A stretch of DNA of 64,000 nucleotides. Origin: Balneola sp. MJW-20 (GTDB lineage Bacteria; Bacteroidota; Rhodothermia; Balneolales; Balneolaceae). The position numbers were made by a program, and so were the translations under genes. This document shows positions 36,375 to 46,139 of the stretch, piece by piece; positions within the stretch are counted from its first letter, which is position 1; each line of letters begins with the position of its first letter. Below the pieces are notes generated by a model. That model saw nothing but the letters and a program-made list of their open reading frames with translations, was not told the origin of the DNA and ran no database searches. The stretch spans positions 1-64,000 of the forward strand of contig NZ_JBFNXW010000004.1 in NCBI RefSeq assembly GCF_040811775.1, written 5' to 3'.

Positions 36375-38519
36375 TCAGAGATTAGAGCCTATTTGATAAG
36401 CGGCTAAAGAACAAAGATAAGCGAGAGTGGTCATATAGAAAAACATAGCAGCCGGCCATTTCCAGGAGTTGGTCTCTCTGCGCACTATAGCAATGGTGCT
36501 CATACACTGCATAGCCAGGGCAAAGAAGATCATCAATGAAATAGCAGTAGCTGTAGAATATACCGGTTGTCCTGTTTCAAGGTTCTTATCGTTGATGAGT
36601 TTTTGTTTGAGCGTAACGACCTCATCCCCGCTTTCCTGTATGCTGTAGATAGTGTTCAGAGTGCCTACCATAACTTCGCGGGCTGCAAATGAGGTAATTA
36701 GCCCGATACCGATCTTCCAGTCAAAACCGAGCGGTTCAATAGCCGGTTCAATGAAGTTACCGAATTTACCGGCATAGCTGTTCTTGAGCTGATAAGCATC
36801 CGGATCATCCTGTGGATTAAATGAACTTTCGGTGGTGGTAGTGTCAGTAATCACCGAATCAGGGATGTCCACTTTAGGATAAGAGGCCAGAAACCAAAGT
36901 ACAATAGAGATCGCAATGATGATCTTTCCGGCTTCAGTAACAAATACTTTTCCTCTTTCAAAAGTATTCTGAAATACCACGGACCACTTTGGCATTTTGT
37001 AGCTGGGCAGCTCCATGATAAATGGCGAGCTCTCCGTTTTAGCGAAGAACTGATTCATTACTATCGCGGCCAGGATCGCCATCACAATACCAAACAGATA
37101 GAGACCGAAGAAGGTGATTCCCTGAAGATCAATGAACCAGAATACACGGTCGTCCGGGATAAAAGCGGCTATCAGTAATGCATAGACCGGAAGCCGGGCA
37201 GAACAGGCCATAAAAGGGAGCACCATAATGGTGATGATACGATCGCGCCAGTTCTCAATATTCCGGGTGGCCATGATCCCCGGGATCGCACAGGCGAAGC
37301 CAGACATAAGCGGTACCACTGAACGGCCATGCAGGCCAACTTTGGTCATAAAGCCGTCCATTACAAAAGCGGCACGTGCCATATATCCGGTCCCTTCCAG
37401 TACATAGATAAAAAGGAACAGGAATAATATCTGAGGCAAAAAGATGACAACGCCTCCAAGTCCGGCTACCACACCATCAACCAGAAGACTGGTCAGTACG
37501 CCGGAAGGTAAATTGGATGCTAACCAGTTACCGGTTTCTACAAAGACCAGGTCGATCATATCCATGAAAGGAGTGGCCCAGGTAAAGATAGACTGGAACA
37601 TCACCAGGAGGACCAGTAAAAAAATGACGGGTCCGAACACTTTATGAGTTACGATCTCATCGATACGGTCTGATATAGATTTTCGGTCCTCATCTTCCTG
37701 CCGGACCGAATCACGGGTACATTCATTGATAAAATCATAACGGAAGAGTACTTCTGCAGCAATGGGATTACCCCCTTCATTTTCTATAAGAAAGCGTGCT
37801 TCATCCACTACTTTTTGTCCGAAGTCCTCATTTTCATATTCATAAAATGCTTCGGATAAATGGTTGTCACTGATCAGCCGGAGTGCTTCGATAATATGAG
37901 CTCTTTCCGGGAGACTGCTGAAAGGTTTGATCCATTTGTCGATCACTACATCGATAGCGATGCGAAGATTCTTCCCTGGTGTCCATCGCAGCGCTTCAGG
38001 AATACTATATCTCTTGGCAGAGATGGCTTCCTTTAACTTTTCAATATCCTTTTTATACTTTGCACTGACTGCAAGGACAGGAATACCCAGTGTATCTTCA
38101 ATCGATGCAGGGTCAATATTTATCCCTTTGTCATCCGCTACATCCTGCATATTCAGAACCAGCATGCAGGGAAGACCCAGATCCATGACCTGAGTAGCCA
38201 GAAAGAGGTTGCGATCCAGATTACTGGAATCGGCAACGATCATCACGACATCAGGTGCTTCTTCATGCTCATATTCACCGATCAGGGTCTGATAGGTAAT
38301 ACGCTCATCAATTTTTTTATAATTGAGGCTGTAGGTGCCCGGAAGGTCTATGACCTTATAGGATTGCTCATCAATGGTAGTGAAGCCGACCTTTCGCTCT
38401 ACGGTTACTCCGGGATAATTTGCGATCTTCTGACGGAGTCCGGTCAGTCCGTTAAACACAGTAGATTTACCGGTATTAGGGTTACCAACCAATGCTATTG
38501 TTAGAGATTCTTCAGCCAA
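36375..38519 (-). CDS. feoB: ferrous iron transporter FeoB
   Basis: 714 residues. The N-terminal GTPase has G1 GNPNTGKST (residues 12-20), the switch region NYPGVTVERK, G3 DLPGTYSL and G4 NMQD. A helical spacer runs to about 280, then two Gate (nucleoside-recognition-like) modules with the pore-type MSGFACAIPGIMATR and CSARLPVY motifs. It imports Fe(II) across the inner membrane. It follows two feoA genes by 9 and 5 bases and precedes the Cys-rich partner. Confidence 0.97.
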   Translation of the reverse strand: MAEESLTIALVGNPNTGKSTVFNGLTGLRQKIANYPGVTVERKVGFTTIDEQSYKVIDLPGTYSLNYKKIDERITYQTLIGEYEHEEAPDVVMIVADSSNLDRNLFLATQVMDLGLPCMLVLNMQDVADDKGINIDPASIEDTLGIPVLAVSAKYKKDIEKLKEAISAKRYSIPEALRWTPGKNLRIAIDVVIDKWIKPFSSLPERAHIIEALRLISDNHLSEAFYEYENEDFGQKVVDEARFLIENEGGNPIAAEVLFRYDFINECTRDSVRQEDEDRKSISDRIDEIVTHKVFGPVIFLLVLLVMFQSIFTWATPFMDMIDLVFVETGNWLASNLPSGVLTSLLVDGVVAGLGGVVIFLPQILFLFLFIYVLEGTGYMARAAFVMDGFMTKVGLHGRSVVPLMSGFACAIPGIMATRNIENWRDRIITIMVLPFMACSARLPVYALLIAAFIPDDRVFWFIDLQGITFFGLYLFGIVMAILAAIVMNQFFAKTESSPFIMELPSYKMPKWSVVFQNTFERGKVFVTEAGKIIIAISIVLWFLASYPKVDIPDSVITDTTTTESSFNPQDDPDAYQLKNSYAGKFGNFIEPAIEPLGFDWKIGIGLITSFAAREVMVGTLNTIYSIQESGDEVVTLKQKLINDKNLETGQPVYSTATAISLMIFFALAMQCMSTIAIVRRETNSWKWPAAMFFYMTTLAYLCSLAAYQIGSNL

Positions 38520-38528
38520 TTTGACTCC

Positions 38529-38750
38529 CTAGTCTTCAATGAGAATGCACCGGGCTTCACTTTCTCTTAGTGAAAGCAGGTATCCGCGGATCTTTATTTC
38601 AATAGGAAATCCAAGCGGAGCGGTTCGGATGATTTTGAGTTCAATACCCGGTGTGATGCCCATCTCAAGCAGACGGGATGCCTGTTCTCCCTGAATGTTG
38701 ACTACTTTACAGGAACCGGGTTTTTTCTTATCCGAAAGCAGCTTTGGCAT
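38529..38750 (-). CDS. feoA: FeoA-family SH3-like protein
   Basis: 73 residues, a single FeoA domain: KPGSCKVVNIQGEQASRLLEMGITPGIELKIIRTAP and the closing RESEARCILIE. FeoA binds the FeoB complex and is needed for uptake in enteric bacteria. Placed between the second FeoA-like gene and feoB with nine bases to feoB. Confidence 0.9.
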   Translation of the reverse strand: MPKLLSDKKKPGSCKVVNIQGEQASRLLEMGITPGIELKIIRTAPLGFPIEIKIRGYLLSLRESEARCILIED

Positions 38751-38755
38751 AAGGC

Positions 38756-38977
38756 TTAATTAGTGCTTACCAGAATAGTTTTTGCGAGGACTCCGCTAAT
38801 TGCGATACGGGTTTCTCCGATCTGCAGGATTACATTCTCCTGATTAGAGACGACTTTGGCTTCACTTCCTTCCACACATCCTAACTCCTGCAGCCGGCAG
38901 GTGTCTGTGCAGTTACAGCTTAAACACTTAATACTGATATGTTCGCCTTTTCGCGTATTGCTTAGTGGTGTCAGCAT
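38756..38977 (-). CDS. second FeoA-family protein with a cysteine cluster
   Basis: 73 residues, first gene of the feo operon. FeoA-like features are RLQELGCVEGSEAKVVSNQE and the closing IAISGVLAKTILV. Unlike its neighbour it carries Cys18, Cys21, Cys23, Cys27 and Cys34 (KCLSCNCTDTCRLQELGC) in the first strand-helix segment, enough to hold a metal or iron-sulfur cluster. Five bases separate it from the second feoA. Confidence 0.85.
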   Translation of the reverse strand: MLTPLSNTRKGEHISIKCLSCNCTDTCRLQELGCVEGSEAKVVSNQENVILQIGETRIAISGVLAKTILVSTN

Positions 38978-39003
38978 GGTAATAGTTATGGTAAAACAGG
39001 ACT

Positions 39004-39039
39004 ATCTAAACAAAATCTAAATAAAGATAAGCAAAATCT
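39004..39039 (-). promoter_or_regulatory. helically phased repeats upstream of the feo operon
   Basis: On the plus strand ATCTAAACAAA, ATCTAAATAAA, GATAAGCAAA and ATCT occur at 39004, 39015, 39026 and 39036, that is every 10-11 bases, some 27-60 bases before the first feo start. The spacing fits binding of a regulator to one DNA face; an iron repressor would be logical but the motif is not a recognised Fur box. Confidence 0.35.
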
Positions 39040-39086
39040 GACGGAAAACTGAAGGATTCTTTCAGTCCTTTAAAGTATTTTGACGT

Positions 39087-39758
39087 TCAAAGAACAGACT
39101 CCGGAAATACCTCTTCAAATCCGTGTGGGGGCTTATCCAGCGTCCATGTTTCAAAATAAAAATGCCGTTCCGATCGGAATTTTTTACCGTTGATACTGAA
39201 GAAGCGGAATGCATCCGGTAATAGTTCCTGCAGGGGATAGAACATCTTTGTATAGATGTTCTTTTTGGAAAAGATATGCAGGTCAAATCCATCCTTGGCC
39301 TGTTCTTTATAAATAACGATCAAGCCTTCTTCCAGAGCCTCCTTTAGTTCACTTTTCAGGTGACCGACATTTGAATTAGTGTCGATATGCAGTCCGCGGA
39401 TATCGGTTTCAGGGCCTCCTTTATTGCTCATTATCACTACCTCACCCAGCTCCAAATTTCTGATCACAGACTCAAGGTCTTCCTCTTGCAGGCCTCCGTC
39501 GGTATAAAGTCTATGATCCGGGAATGCGCCTTCAATAGCTTTAATGATATCCGGATAGTGAATGAGCTGATCCAGCCCGAATGTTTCGGATCGAAGGTCG
39601 GTGCCTGAAAGGTAGAATTTAGAATACACCGGATCGGGCTTCATGAAGTCGGCCAGGGTAGCCTCAACTTCTTCTTTGGTTTTGTTGGCATTACGCTTGG
39701 CAAGCTGGTCCAGGCGCATGTCGTGCTGGAAGATGAGTTTGAAGATCTGCTGTCTCAT
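39087..39758 (-). CDS. hypothetical cytoplasmic protein
   Basis: About 223 residues from the ATG at 39758 (MRQQIFKLIFQHDMRLDQL). A longer frame starts at 39803, but that extension runs through the terminator hairpin of hppA and is unlikely. No signal peptide or membrane helix. Stretches such as KTKEEVEATLADFM and VGHLKSELKEALEEGLIVIYKE suggest alternating helices and strands. I do not recognise a family. It is downstream of hppA on the same strand but separated by that gene's terminator. Confidence 0.6.
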   Translation of the reverse strand: MRQQIFKLIFQHDMRLDQLAKRNANKTKEEVEATLADFMKPDPVYSKFYLSGTDLRSETFGLDQLIHYPDIIKAIEGAFPDHRLYTDGGLQEEDLESVIRNLELGEVVIMSNKGGPETDIRGLHIDTNSNVGHLKSELKEALEEGLIVIYKEQAKDGFDLHIFSKKNIYTKMFYPLQELLPDAFRFFSINGKKFRSERHFYFETWTLDKPPHGFEEVFPESVL

Positions 39759-39785
39759 AGAGTATTCTGTTAGTGTGACTGCTTT

Positions 39786-39824
39786 AAACAAAAAACCCGG
39801 CACATAAGTTTTATGCGCCGGGTT
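39786..39824 (-). terminator. Rho-independent terminator of hppA
   Basis: Minus-strand stem AACCCGGCGCATAA / TTATGTGCCGGGTT (14 pairs, one G-U), loop AAC, then TTTTTTG. Confidence 0.9.
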
Positions 39825-39845
39825 GTAAATTAAGGGCTTTTCAGC

Positions 39846-42056
39846 TTAGATCATGGTAGCAATTACAAGAGCTACAACAGACATAAGCTTCAGCAGGATG
39901 TTCAGAGACGGACCGGAAGTATCCTTGAAAGGATCACCTACGGTATCACCAACTACACCAGCTTTGTGAGGATCGGAACCTTTTCCGTACTCCACACCGT
40001 CGATGGTCACGCCTTCTTCGATCATCTTTTTAGCATTATCCCATGCTCCACCGGCATTAGACTGGAAGAGGGCCATAAGAACACCTGCAGAAGTAACACC
40101 TGCAAGAAGTCCGCCCAGCATCTGGGCACCCAGAGTAGGATCATCACTGATGAATCCCGGTACGAAACCGAAGAGCACAGGAACGATCACAGCAAGCAGT
40201 CCGGGAAGAACCATTTCGCGGATAGAAGCAGTTGTTGAGATCTCAACACACTTCTCATATTCTGCTTTGCCGTCGGCAGCTTCAAAGTCGGCACGATCAG
40301 AGTCAGACCAGTCAGCCAGTTTTTTGCCTTCGTTGTTATTCATCGCAGCAAGTGCTTTGGTCAGCTCAGGAATATCTCTGAACTGGCGGCGCACTTCTTC
40401 GATCATGCTCATAGCAGCACGTCCTACAGCCTGCATAGAAAGAGCAGAGAAGAGGAATGGAAGCATGGCACCTACAAAGAGAGCTGCCATAACAGAAGGG
40501 GCAGTTACGTCTATACCTGGAAGATTAACTTCGTGGGTAGCATTATAAGCAGTTACAAAAGCAGCGAAAAGTGCTAATGCTGTAAGTGCTGCGGAACCGA
40601 TCGCAAAACCTTTACCAATAGCAGCAGTGGTGTTACCTACTGCATCAAGCTTATCCGTACGCTCGCGAACTTCAGGTTCCAGTTCAGCCATCTCTGCAAT
40701 GCCACCGGCATTGTCAGATACCGGGCCGTAAGCATCAACTGCAAGCTGAATACCAGTGTTGGCAAGCATACCAACCGCAGCAATCGCAATACCGTAAAGT
40801 CCTGCAAAGCTGTATGCTCCGATGATCGCAACGGCAATAATAAGAATAGGGATCGCGGTTGAGATCATACCAACACCCAGGCCGGCAATAATATTCGTAG
40901 CAGAACCGGTTACGGACTGCTTTACAATAGACCATACCGGCTTGGTTCCGGTACCGGTGTAATGTTCAGTGACAAGACCGATCAGGAGTCCGGCAGCAAG
41001 ACCGAAAATGGTCGCCCAGAAAACACCGGTGCTTGTATAGTTAATTCCATTGAAGGTCCATTCTGCAGGAAGCATCCAGGTGATCAGGAAATAAGAAGCA
41101 ACCAGCATGATACCTGCTGAAAGGAATTCACCAAGGTTCAGAGCCTTTTGTGGGTCTCCGCCTTCTTTAACACGTACAAAGAAAGTACCGATGATAGAAG
41201 TAACGATACCTGTAGCTGCAAGTATGAGCGGTAGATACACCGCAGAAAGACCGTCAAAAGCATCTGTCCACTCAGGGATGGTCATAAAAGCAGCACCCAG
41301 TACCATGGTACCGATGATGGATCCTACATAAGATTCAAAAAGGTCAGCACCCATACCAGCTACGTCACCCACGTTATCTCCAACGTTATCAGCAATAGTA
41401 GCAGGGTTCAACGGGTGATCTTCCGGAATCCCGGCTTCCACTTTACCTACCAGGTCAGCTCCGACATCGGCAGCTTTGGTATAGATACCACCACCCACAC
41501 GAGCAAAAAGAGCGATCGAAGAAGCACCAAAAGAAAATCCGGTTACAACTGCCAGTACTTTGTTAACAGCACTTGCACCTTCGATTCCGAATACATTGGA
41601 AAAGAGGATGAAGAGCAGGGAAAGACCGAGTACACCCAATCCAACTACACCGAGACCCATTACGGATCCTCCGGCAAAAGCTACTTCAAGTCCTTTACCA
41701 AGGCTGGTACGAGCAGCCTGCGTGGTACGGACATTAGCCTTGGTGGCGACTTTCATTCCGATGAAACCAGCCAGGCCAGAACAGATAGCACCAACAACAA
41801 ATGAAATGGCTACCATCCAGCTGGATGTTTCAGGGTTAGCACTCCATGCAAGGATCACAGCAACCACGGCTACAAATCCAGCCAGTACTTTATATTCTGC
41901 TTTCAGGAAAGCCATTGCACCACTTGAGATGCTCTGAGCGATACGAGCCATGCGCTCGGTACCTACTTCCTGCTTGCTTACCCAGGATGATTTGAGGGCG
42001 GTATAAAGAAGAGCGATAACGCCGGCCGCCGGTATTAAATAGATTATGTTTTGCAT
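39846..42056 (-). CDS. hppA: membrane-bound pyrophosphate-energised ion pump
   Basis: 736 residues, around 16 membrane helices. It hydrolyses pyrophosphate to pump H+ and/or Na+. Seen are the catalytic loops [19 protein letters not shown] and [30 protein letters not shown], and near the end [17 protein letters not shown]. The stretch [10 protein letters not shown] has Ala where K+-independent pumps carry Lys, so it is assigned to the K+-dependent subfamily (established knowledge). It stands alone, ending in its own terminator. Confidence 0.96.
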   Translation of the reverse strand: MQNIIYLIPAAGVIALLYTALKSSWVSKQEVGTERMARIAQSISSGAMAFLKAEYKVLAGFVAVVAVILAWSANPETSSWMVAISFVVGAICSGLAGFIGMKVATKANVRTTQAARTSLGKGLEVAFAGGSVMGLGVVGLGVLGLSLLFILFSNVFGIEGASAVNKVLAVVTGFSFGASSIALFARVGGGIYTKAADVGADLVGKVEAGIPEDHPLNPATIADNVGDNVGDVAGMGADLFESYVGSIIGTMVLGAAFMTIPEWTDAFDGLSAVYLPLILAATGIVTSIIGTFFVRVKEGGDPQKALNLGEFLSAGIMLVASYFLITWMLPAEWTFNGINYTSTGVFWATIFGLAAGLLIGLVTEHYTGTGTKPVWSIVKQSVTGSATNIIAGLGVGMISTAIPILIIAVAIIGAYSFAGLYGIAIAAVGMLANTGIQLAVDAYGPVSDNAGGIAEMAELEPEVRERTDKLDAVGNTTAAIGKGFAIGSAALTALALFAAFVTAYNATHEVNLPGIDVTAPSVMAALFVGAMLPFLFSALSMQAVGRAAMSMIEEVRRQFRDIPELTKALAAMNNNEGKKLADWSDSDRADFEAADGKAEYEKCVEISTTASIREMVLPGLLAVIVPVLFGFVPGFISDDPTLGAQMLGGLLAGVTSAGVLMALFQSNAGGAWDNAKKMIEEGVTIDGVEYGKGSDPHKAGVVGDTVGDPFKDTSGPSLNILLKLMSVVALVIATMI

Positions 42057-42113
42057 AATTCCTATTTCGTTAGTTTTAAATTAGCTTTTGCCTCAAGGGT
42101 TACCCAAGGCTCG

Positions 42114-42671
42114 TTAGTTATACATATTCATTGTTCGGTCGATGCCTTCACGCACAAAACAAAGTGCGGCATCGTGTGCGGTCCGGATCGCTTCTTCGAG
42201 CGGCTCCTTTTCGGAAGGCTTAAATGGGGAAAGCACATAATCAACCTGCTTACCCCTTGGAAAATCACTGCCGATCCCGAACCGGAGTCTTGGAAAAGTT
42301 CTGCTTCCCAGTTTTGCAATGATATCCGCTATTCCGTTATGACCACCATCCGATCCCTTGCCTTTAAGCCGGATGTCTCCCAGAGGCAGATTCAGATCAT
42401 CATAAATGATGAGGCAATTATCCACCTCCGTATTGTACAGGTTCAGAGCTTTTCTTACTGCTGTACCGCTCAGATTCATGAATGTGGTTGGTTTGACCAG
42501 GATCACATTTCTTCCTCTGTGGCGACCCTCTGCAACAACAAACGGCCCTTTAGAGGGGCCGAATGTTACAGAAAGGGTATTTGCAATCTCATCCACCACA
42601 TCAAACCCAATGTTGTGGCGGGTTCCTTCATATTTCTGTCCGATATTTCCTAATCCTACGATAATGGACAT
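42114..42671 (-). CDS. pth: peptidyl-tRNA hydrolase
   Basis: 185 residues. Pth recycles tRNA from dropped-off peptidyl-tRNAs. Motifs: VGLGNIGQKYEGTRHNIGFD, containing the catalytic His, KPTTFMNLSG, and the DDLNLPLGDIRLKGKGSDGGHNG region. It lies 26 bases after rplY in the conserved prs-rplY-pth order. Confidence 0.96.
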   Translation of the reverse strand: MSIIVGLGNIGQKYEGTRHNIGFDVVDEIANTLSVTFGPSKGPFVVAEGRHRGRNVILVKPTTFMNLSGTAVRKALNLYNTEVDNCLIIYDDLNLPLGDIRLKGKGSDGGHNGIADIIAKLGSRTFPRLRFGIGSDFPRGKQVDYVLSPFKPSEKEPLEEAIRTAHDAALCFVREGIDRTMNMYN

Positions 42672-42697
42672 ATCAGGCAGTTATGATCAGGGTGAAT

Positions 42698-43417
42698 TTA
42701 TTCTTCAGTACTTTCTTCGCCTTCGGCTCCTTCAGTACCTTCGCCTTCAGCTCCCTCTGCGCCTTCTTCGGCACCTTCAGCAGCTTCAGCACCCTCTTCA
42801 GTGGCTTCTTCTTCAACATCCTGAGCAGTACCTGCAACAAGATTTTCGAGGAAGTCGGCACCTTTCGGAGGACGGATGGTAGCGATGGTTCTGCTGGTAG
42901 CATCCAGTGGGATGATACCATCGAGGTCCAGATCACCTACGTGGAAAGACTGTCCGATCTCGAGTGGTGAAATATCCACCTCGAATTCAGCGGGAATATT
43001 GTCCGGAAATACACGGATCCTTACATAGGTCATTGGCTGGAACAGACGACCACCATTTTCAACCACACCCTTTGCGTTTCCAACAATACGGCAAGGAACA
43101 CGCAGTGTCACCTTGTGGTTGTCGGAAAGCACATAAAAGTCGGCGTGCAGTGGACGATCTGTAACCGGATCGAATTCAGTTCTTTTTAAAAGAGTTTTGT
43201 AGGACTTCCCGTCGATCACCAGTTCCTGCAGTTTAGTCTGCGGTTTACGTAGGATCTTCTCGAGTTCCAGTTCGTCAATAGAGAAATGTAGATTCTCCTC
43301 AACTTCAGGACCATAGAGTACAGCGGGAACGCGAAGGTTTTCTCTCAGCTCTTTAGTGTCTTTACGACTTAAGCCTCTTTTTTCGCCTTCAATTTTTGTC
43401 AACTCTGGAAATGCCAT
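42698..43417 (-). CDS. rplY: 50S ribosomal protein L25/Ctc
   Basis: 239 residues: an N-terminal L25 domain binding 5S rRNA (1-95), the TL5/Ctc C-terminal beta domain (about 100-185), and a long tail of Glu, Gly and Ala from about 200. The tail is low-complexity and acidic, of a kind common in longer Ctc forms. It lies between prs (19 bases) and pth (26 bases). Confidence 0.94.
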   Translation of the reverse strand: MAFPELTKIEGEKRGLSRKDTKELRENLRVPAVLYGPEVEENLHFSIDELELEKILRKPQTKLQELVIDGKSYKTLLKRTEFDPVTDRPLHADFYVLSDNHKVTLRVPCRIVGNAKGVVENGGRLFQPMTYVRIRVFPDNIPAEFEVDISPLEIGQSFHVGDLDLDGIIPLDATSRTIATIRPPKGADFLENLVAGTAQDVEEEATEEGAEAAEGAEEGAEGAEGEGTEGAEGEESTEE

Positions 43418-43436
43418 AATGCGTTTACCTTACATA

Positions 43437-44369
43437 TTAATTATCAAACAGTGCGCTGATGGTGTCATTGGTATGTATACGTTGTATCGCTTCTGCAAAA
43501 ATATTAGCAATGCTCAGCACCTTGATCTTGTCAGAAGGCTGGCGTAGCGGTACAGTATCAGTTACCAGTAACTCATCAATGGGCGAATCTTCTATTCGCT
43601 GGAATGCCGGTCCCGATAAGATCGGGTGTGTACATGTTGCAATGATGTTCAATGCGCCTCTCTCTTTCAGAGCGGAAGCAGCATTCGTCAAAGTACCGGC
43701 GGTGTCGATCAGATCATCGACAATTAACACATTCTTTCCTTTCACTTCCCCGATGATGTTCATGATCTCTGACTGGTTCGGCTTTGGCCGGCGTTTGTCT
43801 ATAAAAGCCAGTGTAGCTCCCAATTTCTTGGAGTAAGCCCGGGCCATTTTAAGGCTGCCTACATCAGGAGCAACCACTACCAGGTTCTCGATCGGGTTTT
43901 GAGTGAAATGATCAATAAAAGCCCGGCTTGCATATAAGTGGTCAAGCGGGATATCAAAAAATCCTTGTATCTGTGCTGCATGGAGATCCATGGTCAGAAC
44001 ACGGTCGGCACCAGCCTTTACCAGCAGGTTTGCCATCAGTTTGGAGCCGATAGAAACACGAGGCTGATCTTTCCGATCCTGCCTTGCATACCCGAAGTAA
44101 GGGATTACGGCGGTGACTCTTTTTACAGAGGCTCTTTTTGCAGCATCGAGCAATAACAGCAATTCAATGATGTTATCTCCGGGTGGCGGTGTGGATTGTA
44201 CAATAAAAATATCCTCTCCGCGAATGCTTTGTTCAAACTTGACGTAGAGCTCACCATCAGAAAATTTCTTAATGGTAACGTCTCCGAGAGATGCTCCATA
44301 CTCCTCAGCTATAGCTCGCGCTAATGCCGGATTACTGGTTCCGGAAAAAATTGCCAGAGGTGTTTCCAC
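43437..44369 (-). CDS. prs: ribose-phosphate pyrophosphokinase
   Basis: 310 residues, full length for class I PRPP synthase. PRPP feeds purine, pyrimidine, His, Trp and NAD synthesis. Landmarks are FSGTSNPALARAIA, the catalytic KFSDGELYV, PYFGYARQDRK, and the PRPP loop IVDDLIDTAGTL. First gene of prs-rplY-pth, 74 bases downstream of the tRNA-Gln gene on the same strand. Confidence 0.96.
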   Translation of the reverse strand: METPLAIFSGTSNPALARAIAEEYGASLGDVTIKKFSDGELYVKFEQSIRGEDIFIVQSTPPPGDNIIELLLLLDAAKRASVKRVTAVIPYFGYARQDRKDQPRVSIGSKLMANLLVKAGADRVLTMDLHAAQIQGFFDIPLDHLYASRAFIDHFTQNPIENLVVVAPDVGSLKMARAYSKKLGATLAFIDKRRPKPNQSEIMNIIGEVKGKNVLIVDDLIDTAGTLTNAASALKERGALNIIATCTHPILSGPAFQRIEDSPIDELLVTDTVPLRQPSDKIKVLSIANIFAEAIQRIHTNDTISALFDN

Positions 44370-44443
44370 TTATCTGAGGCCTATGGTTCAAGGTTGAATA
44401 AACAAAAAGGATGGCATTAGAGTCATCCTTTAATAAAGAAAGT

Positions 44444-44513
44444 TGCCCGGGGAGGATTCGAACCCCCACTGACTGGACCAAAACCAGCTGTCCTGCCATT
44501 AGACGACCGGGCA
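44444..44513 (-). tRNA. tRNA-Gln (anticodon TTG)
   Basis: A 70-base cloverleaf on the minus strand. Acceptor TGCCCGG pairs with CCGGGCA; a three-pair D stem GTC/GAC; anticodon arm GCTGG-TTTTGGT-CCAGT with anticodon TTG; a four-base variable loop; T arm GGGGG-TTCGAAT-CCTCC. CCA is not encoded. Confidence 0.95.
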
Positions 44514-44572
44514 ATCAAAAATGTGTCTTCGACAGACCCCAAAGATAGAAACGATTTTGTAAGCATTCAAGA

Positions 44573-45732
44573 CTAAATCGCTTTTTTTAATACCAGGCAG
44601 TCATGGCATCGGCTTTGCTCACAATATGATCGTAATTGGTAAATGCTGCCAAGTTTCGAGTGGTGGTAATCTGAGGTGATTTCAGGGTGATCGAAAGGCC
44701 TTAGGAGTATTTTAGGAATAGGTGACTGAAGGTGTTTCCAGCGATGGAAAGCATATTCAGAAAGATGCTGATCATGATACAGCTGTCCCGCATTGAACAT
44801 TGCCGGCAGAAATACAGTGCCGTAGAGGATCCTGTACCGGTCTGTTTCCTTGATACCGGAACGCTGTAACCATTCTTTCCACAGGCATAGATCATGATCT
44901 CTGAGGATGTCACCGAAGGTTTGTTTCAGGATCTGATTGGAGATCTTTACGGCCTGAGGAATACGATATTTAGGATGATCGGCCCGGCTGACCGACTTAA
45001 GATTCCAGGGGATCCCGCTGCTCTCCGGGTCTGATAGGCCGGCCTTGTCCAGGACATCTTGAATAATGAGTTCTTCCGGAAGGTCTGAAGGAAGAATGCT
45101 TTGAAGCAGCATTCTCATGTTGTCCCGGTTATGACTTATACCCAGTCCGTCAAAGATCCAGGTAATGAGGTTTTTTTCCAGGCTTTGCTGCCCGAGAGAT
45201 GAGGATCATAGTATTTCAGAAAGTCTTCAGACTTCAGATTAAAATATTCCCGGTGCGCTTTACGGATCTGCGCATTAAAGGCATCTTCGGATATATAATG
45301 AAGATGACTCAGGCATCTGAGATTATTTCGATATGACAGTTCTTTTCTGAAAGTTCTCTGACGCGCCCGGAGATAGGGACCCAGTGAAAGGGTGAGAAGG
45401 GTGAACCCGGCTTCATTTTTCACCAATACCGGTGTCGGATCTGCGACGACGTGGAGGATCACCCTGTTAAAGTTCGGGTCTTTGTGATGCTTATGCTCAT
45501 ACCAATGATTAGCACTGAGGTGTATTTCCACATCCCCGAATAAATCAATCCCATCGGCCAGAATATGGGCATTCCTGAAATCAGGCCCCGTAGTACAATT
45601 ATGGGTCCCCGGATCGAGGATCCTGATCTGCCGGCCATCAGTTGATCGAAGTCTTAGTAAACTGAAATTGAGTTCTTTCCAGATCCGGTGCAGGTGAAAT
45701 TCTGAACCGGAAGGGGAGAACTCAGGCCTCAT
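44573..45732 (-). pseudogene. DUF2851 protein interrupted by a frameshift in an A7 tract
   Basis: Two reading frames together make one DUF2851 protein of about 385 residues. The N-terminal piece (45732-45136) has the family features GTHNCTTGPDFRNAHI, LFGDVEIHL, and ANHWYEHKHHKDPNFN. After a run of seven A (plus-strand T at 45171-45177) it meets a stop at 45136. The C-terminal piece is open one frame over: with one extra A the protein would continue ...KAWKKNLITWIFDGLGISHN... into RMLLQSILPSDLP and end with the family Cys motif YCEQSRCHDC. It may be a true mutation, a phase-variable or slippery tract, or a sequencing error. It overlaps ytxH by 11 bases, as a real operon gene would. Confidence 0.8.
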
Positions 45733-46015
45733 CTTCCGGTGTCTCGAATTTCATTTTTTCGGTAGCCTTATAAAGGTCCGGTAGATTTTCATCGAGTGTT
45801 TTTTTGACACCGCGGGAAATGCGGTCTATTCTTTTTTCACCTTCTTCCCGGATATTCTTTCCTTTTTCTTCCAGCCATAACTTGGTTCCTTCGGTCTGGT
45901 CGGCGATCCACTCCCGGTTTTCTCTGCCGCTTTTAGGGGATAGTAACAGGGCGGTTATGACTCCTCCTGCTATTCCGACTACTCCCGATAATAATATTGC
46001 TAAACGTTTATCCAT
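45722..46015 (-). CDS. YtxH-domain small membrane protein
   Basis: 97 residues from the ATG at 46015, supported by AGAGAGG about nine bases upstream; a longer frame starting at 46051 lacks such a site. One helix at 4-22, then the YtxH-type LLLSPKSGRENREWI, then an amphipathic Lys/Glu-rich tail that may form a coiled coil. Function unknown; often linked to stress. It overlaps the DUF2851 gene. Confidence 0.8.
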   Translation of the reverse strand: MDKRLAILLSGVVGIAGGVITALLLSPKSGRENREWIADQTEGTKLWLEEKGKNIREEGEKRIDRISRGVKKTLDENLPDLYKATEKMKFETPEDEA

Positions 46016-46139
46016 GATCTGAACCTCTCTGATTTCGTTTTTGGTTAACACTGTTAACCCGGACTCATAATCTTAATTTCACACAAAACTTGCAACAAAA
46101 TTGAGAATTAATATTACCTTTGATTACATTTTATTTCTT

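Noticed and set aside
39759..39803. Longer N-terminus for the hypothetical protein starting at 39803
   Set aside because: The extension would be encoded by the hppA terminator hairpin.
40003..40548. Long plus-strand open frames across hppA (also 39966-40238, 41415-41804, 41560-41937)
   Set aside because: They lie wholly antisense to a strongly conserved gene, have biased low-complexity composition, and no start context or homology by eye.
44444..44513. tRNA-Gln as integration site of an island
   Set aside because: No duplicated tRNA 3' end and no integrase nearby; neighbours are housekeeping genes.
45160..45180. Programmed -1 ribosomal frameshift at the A7 tract
   Set aside because: Not excluded, but the heptamer phase (G AAA AAA) is not the classic A AAA AAG/AAC arrangement and no downstream structure is evident; mutation or read error is simpler.
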